Assembly (NCBI GenBank): GCA_023443145.1
Contig: JAEZVS010000027.1
Span: 1-7,581, forward strand
Length of the DNA: 7,581 nt
From: Bacillota bacterium
Lineage (GTDB): Bacteria; Bacillota; Peptococcia; Peptococcales; Peptococcaceae
Direction: 5' to 3'
Below the pieces are notes generated by a model that saw only the letters and a list, made by a program, of their open reading frames with translations, searched no databases and was not told the origin of the DNA. Shown here in pieces: positions 1-5,364 of the stretch. Both the position numbers and the translations under genes were made by a program. Each line of letters starts with the position of its first letter. Position 1 is the first letter of the stretch.

Positions 1-61
1 TGCCGGCTCACACCAAATTGTGTACATCCGCCATGATTCGAACGGTGATGCAACCGCGGTT

Positions 62-817
62 TTAAAAAATATATTTTTCCACCGCCGTCACCAGGCGATG
101 CGGCAACAGCCGCGCCAGCAGACGCAAAGCACGTCCGGCAGGATGGCTCACCGATACGGTGCGTCCATGGTCCGCTGCATAAAGCGCAGCCGAAACCACA
201 CTTTCCGCCGACTCAAAGCCAATGGCTTTGAAACGACCGCCCCGCTTCGAACCGGCACGATCAAAAAAACGTGTGTCCATTGGATTTGGGCATACAGCCG
301 TCACTCGGATGCCATCCTTACGCCATTCGGCTGCAACCGCTTCTGAAAAAGAAAGCACATAAGCCTTGGTGGCCGCATAGACCGCAAAATAGGTCTGTGG
401 CAAAAAAGCCGCCACCGACGCAATGTGAAACACGCGTGTACCAGCACCCATCTGCGGACGGAGCGCCAACGTCAACTCGGTCAAAGCCTCACAGTTCAGA
501 CGCACCATATCGGTTTGCTCATCCACGTTGCCCTCAGCCGCCGGCCCGATGATGCCGAACCCGGCACTGCTGACCAACACCTGCACCCGCGCATCCGATG
601 CACACACCTCGTCAATAAAATGCCCACGCTGTGTGCGGTCGGTTAAATCGAAAGAAAACAACCGCACAGGCTTTTTGGTGTGCGCCGCAAGAGCCGACAA
701 ACGCGCTTCATCACGGCCCAGCAATAAAAAGGCATCGATGCCGGCTGCGTCGGCCAACGCCTCAAAAAAAGCCTTCCCCAAACCGCTTGATGCACCGGTG
801 ATGATACAAATATTCAT
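62..817 (-). CDS. SDR-family NAD(P)-dependent oxidoreductase
   Basis: A 251-residue classical short-chain dehydrogenase/reductase, the usual length for the family. It should be a soluble cytoplasmic Rossmann-fold enzyme that oxidises or reduces a hydroxyl/keto group with NAD(P)(H); the substrate cannot be read from sequence. The N-terminal cofactor loop TGASSGLG is at residues 7-14, and an Asp typical of the adenine-binding loop is in FDLTD (56-60). The catalytic set is N108, S134, Y147 and K151 (YAATK). The usual NNAG motif reads SSAG (83-86), and the post-catalytic PG motif reads CPNPMDT (176-182), both departures from consensus. The ATG start is preceded by AAGGAGG at 823-829. It lies downstream of the terminator of the small-ORF operon, so it is probably its own transcription unit. 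The general class is secure, the substrate unknown. Confidence 0.93.
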   Translation of the reverse strand: MNICIITGASSGLGKAFFEALADAAGIDAFLLLGRDEARLSALAAHTKKPVRLFSFDLTDRTQRGHFIDEVCASDARVQVLVSSAGFGIIGPAAEGNVDEQTDMVRLNCEALTELTLALRPQMGAGTRVFHIASVAAFLPQTYFAVYAATKAYVLSFSEAVAAEWRKDGIRVTAVCPNPMDTRFFDRAGSKRGGRFKAIGFESAESVVSAALYAADHGRTVSVSHPAGRALRLLARLLPHRLVTAVEKYIF

Positions 818-836
818 AACGACCTCCTTACGGCAG

Positions 837-845
837 ATGATAACA
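837..845 (-). promoter_or_regulatory. Possible extended -10 promoter of the SDR gene
   Basis: On the minus strand the bases read TGT TATCAT, an extended -10 motif (TGn plus a -10-like hexamer at 837-842). No good -35 lies 16-18 bases upstream. Transcription would begin near 830, leaving a very short leader that just contains the ribosome binding site. Tentative. Confidence 0.3.
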
Positions 846-942
846 CGTCAGAAAAAATCAAAGAGTCCCGATGACAGCCCATTCTGTGCTTGTATCGCAT
901 CACGGCCATGAGCCGGCGACAATGGATTTTTACCCGCTTTCA

Positions 943-975
943 GAAAAAATGGGATGAACCGGCAAGGCACATCCC
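943..975 (-). terminator. Rho-independent terminator of the four-ORF operon
   Basis: On the minus strand GGGATG (970-975) pairs with CATCCC (951-956). An inner GCC/GGT pairing shortens the loop, and a run of six T (944-949) follows. It lies 40 bases beyond the stop of the last small ORF and 126 bases before the SDR start codon, so it closes the small-ORF transcription unit and separates it from the SDR gene. Confidence 0.7.
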
Positions 976-1014
976 TTTCTTATACCTGATTTTTTATTGA
1001 TGACCGTGCATCCA

Positions 1015-1140
1015 TCACCTTGAACGACGCAAACGGCGCAGCCGGACATAAAGCACAGCGGTGGCCAGCGGCCAAAGCACCGATATCACACACGCCAGCG
1101 GAAAAGAAAACGACAACATCACATTGTGCCACGCACCCAT
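1015..1140 (-). CDS. Small single-pass membrane protein, fourth of four tandem ORFs
   Basis: A 41-residue ORF that I do not recognise. Starting MGAWHNVMLS, it has a hydrophobic stretch at about residues 8-31 and then a strongly basic tail, VRLRRLRRSR, with six arginines in the last ten residues. By the positive-inside rule it should span the membrane once with the C-terminus in the cytoplasm. Its ATG overlaps the TGA of the preceding ORF by one base (TGATG), and AAGGAGG (1148-1154) lies seven bases upstream, inside the preceding ORF. This is a classic translational-coupling arrangement and strong evidence that the ORF is translated. Alternatives are a small subunit of a membrane complex, a regulatory miniprotein, a toxin or a peptide antibiotic. 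The coding call rests on gene arrangement, not homology. Confidence 0.7.
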   Translation of the reverse strand: MGAWHNVMLSFSFPLACVISVLWPLATAVLYVRLRRLRRSR

Positions 1141-1268
1141 CAGGATTCCTCCTTCCAAATAGGGAACGTTTTACGCATGGCCCGATAAATAAGGACCGCC
1201 GATACGGTTGAAAAGAGCGGTAGCAATACCATGGCCACCATACTCCATTCGTATAAAGCCAGAATCAT
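1140..1268 (-). CDS. Small single-pass membrane protein, third of four tandem ORFs
   Basis: A 42-residue ORF that I do not recognise. It has a short N-terminus MILALYEW, a hydrophobic segment at about residues 9-28, then YRAMRK and the mixed-charge end FPIWKEES. Predicted topology is N-outside, C-inside. The ribosome binding site GGGAGG (1277-1282) lies eight bases before the ATG and inside the previous ORF, whose stop is only two bases upstream. Its own TGA shares a base with the next start. It is the only one of the four whose extreme C-terminus is acidic rather than basic. Function unknown. Confidence 0.7.
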   Translation of the reverse strand: MILALYEWSMVAMVLLPLFSTVSAVLIYRAMRKTFPIWKEES

Positions 1269-1270
1269 GG

Positions 1271-1405
1271 TTATCGCCTCCCATCTCGCGGCAGCCGACG
1301 AAAAGCCGCCCACAAAAAACCTGCCGTGGCCAGTGTAAAAAATAGGATCCCGTTCACGGACACAAACGCCAGCAGATTAAGTAACGTCTCCACCATATGA
1401 TACAT
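1271..1405 (-). CDS. Small single-pass membrane protein, second of four tandem ORFs
   Basis: A 44-residue ORF that I do not recognise. An amphipathic start (MYHMVETLLNLL) leads into a hydrophobic, Phe-rich segment at about residues 11-35, ending in the basic tail RRLPRDGRR. Predicted topology is N-outside, C-inside. The first ATG is chosen because AGGAGG (1416-1421) lies ten bases upstream and because it overlaps the preceding TAA as TAATG. A second in-frame ATG at codon 4 (1396) is too far from the Shine-Dalgarno site. Its stop lies two bases before the next ATG. Confidence 0.7.
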   Translation of the reverse strand: MYHMVETLLNLLAFVSVNGILFFTLATAGFLWAAFRRLPRDGRR

Positions 1406-1521
1406 TATCTACCGGCCTCCTCTCGAAAATGCTTCAATTCCAGAAGGACAAGAACCGTTAAGATCACGCCGGCCACCAGACCCACAATAGTCATTAAGAA
1501 AAGCAAAACCCATGCGATCAT
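1405..1521 (-). CDS. Small single-pass membrane protein, first of four tandem ORFs
   Basis: A 38-residue ORF that I do not recognise. Nearly the whole protein is hydrophobic: starting MIAWVLLFLM, a single long segment covers about residues 2-28 with two internal glycines (14 and 18), followed by the charged tail ELKHFREEAGR. Size and layout recall accessory subunits of membrane enzymes such as CydX or KdpF, but I see no specific match. The ribosome binding site is weak (AAAAGG around 1532-1537, ten bases upstream), unlike the three later genes. A near-consensus promoter lies about 75 bases upstream. The TAA stop overlaps the next ATG by one base. Confidence 0.65.
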   Translation of the reverse strand: MIAWVLLFLMTIVGLVAGVILTVLVLLELKHFREEAGR

Positions 1522-1556
1522 ATGCACCACACCTTTTCTTGAGTCGTTTCTTTTTC

Positions 1557-1602
1557 ATGAAAAAAAGCAGTTAAAAGATATATTGCCATCTGTTTTTTTC
1601 AT
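1557..1602. repeat. Imperfect inverted repeat in the leader of the four-ORF operon
   Basis: ATG-A7 (1557-1566), one unpaired G (1567) and CAG (1568-1570) mirror CTG (1590-1592), T7 (1593-1599) and CAT (1600-1602): 13 base pairs around a 19-base loop. The right arm touches the -10 hexamer of the promoter, so it could be an operator. Only part of it would be transcribed, which argues against a simple leader hairpin. Confidence 0.4.
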
Positions 1603-1629
1603 TGTATAGCTAATATGATTGAGCGTCAA
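1601..1629 (-). promoter_or_regulatory. Sigma-A-type promoter of the four-ORF operon
   Basis: On the minus strand TTGACG (1624-1629) is separated by exactly 17 bases from TACAAT (1601-1606), with one mismatch to consensus in each hexamer. Transcription should start near 1594, giving a leader of about 73 bases before the first small ORF. It lies beyond the HAD gene terminator, so the small ORFs form an independent unit. Confidence 0.75.
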
Positions 1630-1690
1630 GAACGTCGTTTTCTATCCTATGCGGGCATGTGATTGTCATACACAACGCGAGCGCCATACA

Positions 1691-1723
1691 CAAAAGCCCC
1701 CGATTCTGTATTGAATCGGGGGC
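1691..1723 (-). terminator. Terminator of the Rrf2-to-HAD operon
   Basis: A perfect 11-base-pair GC-rich stem (1696-1706 with 1713-1723, containing CCCCCGATTC and its complement) around a six-base loop. On the minus strand it is followed by CTTTTG. It begins nine bases after the HAD gene stop codon and closes the five-gene operon. Confidence 0.88.
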
Positions 1724-1731
1724 GCATCAAC

Positions 1732-2355
1732 TTAAAACCAGAACAGTTTTTGTACCAAATCGCGCAATTTTTCGTGCTTATGGCTTTTTCCTTTCACGCC
1801 CCAGGGGCGGATGTCGTTGCCCAGCACCAAAAATGCATCGCGCGCAAAGGCAGCCAAAGGCGAATCTGAATAAGAATCGGAATAAAAATGCTCCACATCT
1901 CGCACGGAAAAACCTGCTTCCAAAAAGCGGCGCACCTTTTCATTGCCGTGGCAATTCAGCCCAATGTAGGTGCCGTTTAATGGATTCACCCGAGAGGCAA
2001 TGAGGTTGTCAATGCCCAATGCCTGACAGCATGGCTCCAGCAAAAACGTTGGCGATGCGCTTACAATCACATCATCCGGGCGCTGCTGATTTTTATAGTA
2101 ACTTTTAATCTTCGGCAAATGTTGCTGCCAAAATTCGGCCACTTCCAGTTCAATATTGGGCACCGCCGAAAACATCCGGAAAAGTTTTTGCTTAAACTCC
2201 GTTTTATTTTGCCGGCCCAAAAGATAGCGCCAAAAAGCCAGCATGGCAGCGGGTATAAAACGAAACAGCGCAGGATGGCGCTTCAGTAAAAAAATGCAAA
2301 ACTCCTTGGTGCTGTCGCCATGATAAATGGTTTCATCAAAATCGTATACGTTCAT
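1732..2355 (-). CDS. HAD-superfamily subfamily IB phosphatase
   Basis: A 207-residue haloacid dehalogenase-type hydrolase of the phosphoserine-phosphatase-like IB group, expected to be a cytoplasmic Mg-dependent phosphatase; the substrate is unknown. Motif I is YDFDETIYHGDST, with nucleophile D5 and acid/base D7. Motif II is VIVSAS (97-102, Ser 99 or 101), motif III is K140 in GNEKVRRF, and motif IV is FYSDSYSDSPL with D160 and D164. Residues about 15-85 form the helical cap. Relatives usually read DFDKT, so E8 replaces a common lysine. The ATG is preceded by CAGGAGT and starts 18 bases after the upstream pseudouridine synthase gene, so it is the last gene of the operon. Confidence 0.9.
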   Translation of the reverse strand: MNVYDFDETIYHGDSTKEFCIFLLKRHPALFRFIPAAMLAFWRYLLGRQNKTEFKQKLFRMFSAVPNIELEVAEFWQQHLPKIKSYYKNQQRPDDVIVSASPTFLLEPCCQALGIDNLIASRVNPLNGTYIGLNCHGNEKVRRFLEAGFSVRDVEHFYSDSYSDSPLAAFARDAFLVLGNDIRPWGVKGKSHKHEKLRDLVQKLFWF

Positions 2356-2373
2356 TGATTGACTCCTGTTCCA

Positions 2374-3093
2374 TTATGATAGATGGGCCGCGGCATACAT
2401 TTGATCGCGCACCGAATCAGAAAGGCGCACCATATCTCCCGGTGCCAAAGGCGGTGAAAAATCTGCCAAATTCAGAGGCCCCACAGCCACTCGGCAAAGA
2501 GCCGTGACCTCGCCGCCCACAGCATGAATCATGCGCTTGACTTGATGGTGAATGCCCTCGCAGATAACAAGCCGAGCCCTTCCCTCACCCACCAAAGCGA
2601 GCTGAGCCGGACGCGTGCGCCGGCCGTCTAAGACCAGCCCTTCCCGAAGCACCTGCACCGCATCTGCAGCTAAAGTGCCGCTGTAGGCGACATCATACAC
2701 TTTCTGAATATGATAATTCGGACTGGTGAGCCTGTGTATCAACATGCCGTCGGCAGAAAAAAGCAAGAGACCGGTGGTGTCCTGATCCAGCCGCCCCACC
2801 GGACGAAGATGCAAATGGCGCCACTTTTCCGGAATGAAATCTGCCACCGTGTCTTTATGCCGGTCACAAAGGGCCGTAACCACGGCGCCCGGTTTATACA
2901 TAGCAAAAAGGGCACGGGCATCCGGCCACACCAGAGGCGTGCCGTCAAAGGAAATGACATCTTGAGGATATACGGCCACATCTTTTTTGCGAACCGTCTC
3001 ACCATTGACCGTCACCCGTCCGGCACGCAAATGGCCCAGCAGCTCTTTGCGGCTGCCCAGGCCCTGGTCATGCAAAAATTTATCCAATCGCAT
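2374..3093 (-). CDS. RsuA-like 16S rRNA pseudouridine synthase
   Basis: A 239-residue RsuA/RluB-family pseudouridine synthase that isomerises a uridine in ribosomal RNA; the best fit is RsuA (16S U516). An N-terminal S4 RNA-binding domain covers residues 1-50 (MRLDKFLHDQGLGSRKE...). The catalytic domain follows, with GRLDQDTTGLLLFSADG at 100-116 (catalytic D103), KVYDV at 131-135 and the RsuA-type EGIHHQVKRM at 179-188. The same frame stays open 96 codons further upstream, but that stretch overlaps the metallopeptidase gene. The start at 3093 begins exactly at the S4 domain and has GGGAG just upstream. It overlaps the end of the metallopeptidase gene by 14 bases. Assignment to RsuA rather than RluB rests on motif wording and length. 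Confidence 0.92.
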   Translation of the reverse strand: MRLDKFLHDQGLGSRKELLGHLRAGRVTVNGETVRKKDVAVYPQDVISFDGTPLVWPDARALFAMYKPGAVVTALCDRHKDTVADFIPEKWRHLHLRPVGRLDQDTTGLLLFSADGMLIHRLTSPNYHIQKVYDVAYSGTLAADAVQVLREGLVLDGRRTRPAQLALVGEGRARLVICEGIHHQVKRMIHAVGGEVTALCRVAVGPLNLADFSPPLAPGDMVRLSDSVRDQMYAAAHLS

Positions 3094-3481
3094 GGTCTTC
3101 TCCCATTCGGCGCGCATATTGATGGTGATACGCGCGCATTTCTTCTTCATCTTCTCTTTCCAAACCGCGCTCCATGGCACGGTGTTCCATATGGTGGCGA
3201 AATTCATGGCGCAGCGTATCATCCAGTTGGCGGGCAATGGTTTCCCGGGATGCGTGGGCAAAAACCTTTTCAAAAGAACCGTAAAAAATAGAAATTTTAC
3301 ATCCCATCTGGCTGACTTCGTACTCTCCCAGCACATAGAGATCGCCATGGCCTTCCGGATGGAGATACACCCGCGGCTCAAGGTGAATGCCCAAATTCAA
3401 CTCTTTATAAAAGGCTTCAGGAATCCGTTCGGCAGCTTCATCCAGAATATCGGCCACTTCATCAAAACTGGGAAAACTCAT
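3080..3481 (-). CDS. Small zincin-like metallopeptidase-family protein
   Basis: A 133-residue protein of the minimal zincin group (metallopeptidase family, PF06262-like). The likely zinc site is RHEFRHHMEH (91-100): H92 and H96 of HExxH, catalytic E93, and E99 or H100 as possible third ligand. The many-histidine region just after (YHHQY, 118-122) could also bind metal. There is no signal peptide or membrane segment, so it is cytoplasmic; substrates of this family are not established. The N-terminal half has the usual amphipathic start FDEVADILDEAAERIPEAFY. Its ATG overlaps the upstream transporter stop as ATGA, and its 3' end overlaps the pseudouridine synthase gene, so it is translationally linked to both. 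Confidence 0.85.
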   Translation of the reverse strand: MSFPSFDEVADILDEAAERIPEAFYKELNLGIHLEPRVYLHPEGHGDLYVLGEYEVSQMGCKISIFYGSFEKVFAHASRETIARQLDDTLRHEFRHHMEHRAMERGLEREDEEEMRAYHHQYARRMGEDHAIG

Positions 3482-4734
3482 CCTTTGCTCTCCTTGTGCT
3501 CCGGCGGCGTCACGTCCACACGAATGCTTTTAACATAACGCGGGGTGGCTTCTTCCACACGAGCGGTAATCTTTCCTTCATGTACCGTATCGCCTTCCAC
3601 CGGAATCCGTCCTAAAATATCGGTCATCCAGCCGCCCATGGTGGCGGCCTCAATGTCTTTGGTGGCAATGCCGAAATGAGGCAATACATCGTCCACATCC
3701 ACTTGACCATCCATCAAATAGCTGTAATTGGAAACCTTTGTTACTTTTTTTGGTTCGCCGTTATCGTGCTCATCCCAAATGTCTCCTACCAATTCTTCAA
3801 TGATGTCTTCTAGGGTCACAATGCCCACCGTGCCGCCATATTCATCGGTCACCACCACCATATGCGAGCTTTCTTCCTGCAGCGCATTCATCAAGCGAGC
3901 CAAATCTCTGTTTTGCATGATGAAGGTGAGGGGTTTCATGAGATCTTCCACCGTGCTGTCTTCTTTTTTTAGCAGCATGCGGTAAAAGTCTTTAATATGC
4001 AGCACACCTAAAATATTATCAATGTTGTCTCTATATACAGGCAAGCGCGAATAGCCTGTCTCTATAAAACGATCGGTTATTTCTTCGTGGGTGGCGTCTA
4101 TATCTATGGCTTCCACATTCACCCGCGGCGTGTAAATATCGCGTACGTAGCGATCGTCAAATAAAATGGCACTGCGAATGAGATCGCCCTCATTCACCTC
4201 AATATTGCCGCCTTGCTGCACCTCATCTACAATGGTCATGAGCTCTTGTTCGGTGATGGCCTTATCACCGGAATCGCCCACAAGACGAATGAGCAAACGC
4301 TGTAAATTGTGAAAAAGAATGGTCAACGGTGTTAAAATCATCATAATGACCATGATCACCGGTGCCACAGCCAAAGCCACCTGCTCCGGGTTTTCTTTAG
4401 CGATGGTCTTCGGAGAAATTTCCCCAAAAATAAGAGTGAGCATGGTCAGCACAATAGTGGACACCGTCACCCCTGCTTCGCCAACAAGTTTCACAAAAAG
4501 CACCGTGCCCAAAGAAGCCGCGGTAATATTAACAATGTTGTTGCCGATTAAAATAGACGACAGAAGTTTGTCGTACTGAGAAACGAGCGTAAGCGCGCGC
4601 TGCGCTTTACGATCGCCCGAAGATGCGCGATTACGCAAACGAATTTCACTCAGTGACGTAAAGGCTGTTTCCGAAGCTGAAAAAAAACCTGAGCCCATTA
4701 TAAGGAGCAGTATTCCAATGACATAGCCTATCAT
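3478..4734 (-). CDS. CNNM/CorC-type membrane transporter with CBS pair (hemolysin family)
   Basis: A 418-residue protein of the CNNM/CorC (hemolysin C, TlyC-like) family, known in relatives for Mg2+ or Co2+ export. The DUF21 membrane domain covers about residues 1-150, with an N-terminal segment (3-22, including FFSASETAF) and further helices around 58-83, 92-112 and 119-145; conserved GNNIVN is at 64-69 and FGEISPK at 103-109. Two CBS domains follow at about 200-255 (YTPR, SRLPVY) and 262-318 (VTDEYGGTVGIVTLEDI), then a CorC_HlyC domain at about 333-412. The frame continues 26 codons upstream, but that extension lies inside the Rrf2 gene. The ATG at 4734 begins the membrane domain and has GGAGGA about ten bases upstream. 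It starts one base after the Rrf2 stop. Ion specificity is not determined by sequence. Confidence 0.94.
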   Translation of the reverse strand: MIGYVIGILLLIMGSGFFSASETAFTSLSEIRLRNRASSGDRKAQRALTLVSQYDKLLSSILIGNNIVNITAASLGTVLFVKLVGEAGVTVSTIVLTMLTLIFGEISPKTIAKENPEQVALAVAPVIMVIMMILTPLTILFHNLQRLLIRLVGDSGDKAITEQELMTIVDEVQQGGNIEVNEGDLIRSAILFDDRYVRDIYTPRVNVEAIDIDATHEEITDRFIETGYSRLPVYRDNIDNILGVLHIKDFYRMLLKKEDSTVEDLMKPLTFIMQNRDLARLMNALQEESSHMVVVTDEYGGTVGIVTLEDIIEELVGDIWDEHDNGEPKKVTKVSNYSYLMDGQVDVDDVLPHFGIATKDIEAATMGGWMTDILGRIPVEGDTVHEGKITARVEEATPRYVKSIRVDVTPPEHKESKG

Positions 4735-4735
4735 T

Positions 4736-5212
4736 TCAGTGCAATCCTCCAAACTGATGATGCCCGCCGGCATCATCCTCTTCCGCAAAGCTACAATCCT
4801 CATTATCGCCATTGACCGTAACGAGGGTGCTTAGAAAAATATCGTCAAAATAATTTTCCAAATGCCAATAAAGATTTTCCCACACATCTAAGCTGGGACA
4901 GGTGTCGGCATGAGGGCACGGTTCGGCATTCGGCTCCAAACAAGCCACCGGCGCAAGAGACCCTTCCATGGTTCGCAAAATATCGCCCACCGTTATGGTG
5001 GCAGCCGGTCGTGCTATTTGATAGCCGCCGTTCTGACCCCGATAACTTTTAACCAAACCGTCACGCACCAAAGGCGCGATAATTTGTTCCAAATATTTAA
5101 TGGTGATGTGTTGACGCTGCGCAATGTTTTTAAGGGGCACCCGTTTATTCGGATAACACGCCAAATCAATCATGACACGCAGGCCATAGCGTCCCTTGGT
5201 GGATATTTTCAA
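4736..5212 (-). CDS. Rrf2-family transcriptional regulator with three cysteines
   Basis: A 158-residue Rrf2-family DNA-binding regulator. The winged helix starts at MKISTKGRYGLR and includes the wing YRGQNGGYQIARPA (57-70). A cysteine cluster C91-x7-C99-x5-C105 matches the [2Fe-2S] ligand region of IscR-type members; CymR-type members lack it. The start is TTG at 5212, eight bases after AGGAGG (5221-5226). An in-frame GTG at 5221 is excluded because it overlaps that Shine-Dalgarno site, and the TTG gives the family's usual N-terminus. The C-terminal tail (about 135-158) is longer than usual, acidic then His-rich, with a fourth cysteine at 140. It leads the five-gene operon and probably regulates its own promoter. 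The cofactor and targets are inferred. Confidence 0.92.
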   Translation of the reverse strand: MKISTKGRYGLRVMIDLACYPNKRVPLKNIAQRQHITIKYLEQIIAPLVRDGLVKSYRGQNGGYQIARPAATITVGDILRTMEGSLAPVACLEPNAEPCPHADTCPSLDVWENLYWHLENYFDDIFLSTLVTVNGDNEDCSFAEEDDAGGHHQFGGLH

Positions 5213-5256
5213 GACGCACACCTCCTTATATATAATTCTAAATCATTACAGCTTTT

Positions 5257-5286
5257 AGTATAACACAGAACCCCATCTAGTGGCAC
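5257..5286 (-). promoter_or_regulatory. Promoter of the Rrf2-led operon
   Basis: On the minus strand there is an extended -10, TGT TATACT (hexamer at 5257-5262), with a weak -35 GTGCCA (5281-5286) at an 18-base spacing. The expected start is near 5250, giving a leader of about 38 bases. A weak -35 with a strong extended -10 is common at controlled promoters. Confidence 0.6.
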
Positions 5287-5291
5287 AGGTC

Positions 5292-5320
5292 TTGCGCAAA
5301 TTACGCCCATCCCTTAAGAT
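5292..5320 (+). promoter_or_regulatory. Promoter of the Csx20-like gene
   Basis: TTGCGC (5292-5297), 17 bases, then TAAGAT (5315-5320); transcription would start near 5327. The -35 is part of an 8-base palindrome, TTGCGCAA (5292-5299). It lies six bases from the -35 of the divergent Rrf2 promoter, so one bound regulator could affect both. Confidence 0.55.
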
Positions 5321-5364
5321 GAAAGAAGCATCCACTGAATACCCGCCAAAAAGGAGACTCTTTC

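Noticed and set aside
52..61. AACCGCGGTT palindrome just past the SDR stop as a terminator
   Set aside because: It has no loop and no clear T-run on the minus strand downstream, so it cannot form a convincing terminator.
20..911. Several plus-strand ORFs over the SDR gene and its upstream region
   Set aside because: They are low-complexity, basic, Pro/Arg/Thr-rich translations opposite a clear SDR gene, without supporting ribosome binding sites.
1020..1609. Plus-strand ORFs of 63 and 70 codons in the small-ORF region
   Set aside because: They lack ribosome binding sites and lie opposite the minus-strand ORFs, which have promoter, initiation sites and terminator.
2710..3291. A 193-codon plus-strand ORF opposite the pseudouridine synthase and metallopeptidase genes
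   Set aside because: It is antisense to two well-recognised genes and shows no domain pattern, so it is an open frame by chance.
3094..3381. A 96-codon upstream extension of the pseudouridine synthase frame
   Set aside because: It lies inside the metallopeptidase gene in another frame, has no family resemblance, and the S4 domain begins exactly at the ATG at 3093 with its own ribosome binding site.
4735..4812. A 26-codon N-terminal extension of the transporter
   Set aside because: It overlaps the Rrf2 coding end; the ATG at 4734 has a good ribosome binding site and starts the family's first membrane segment.
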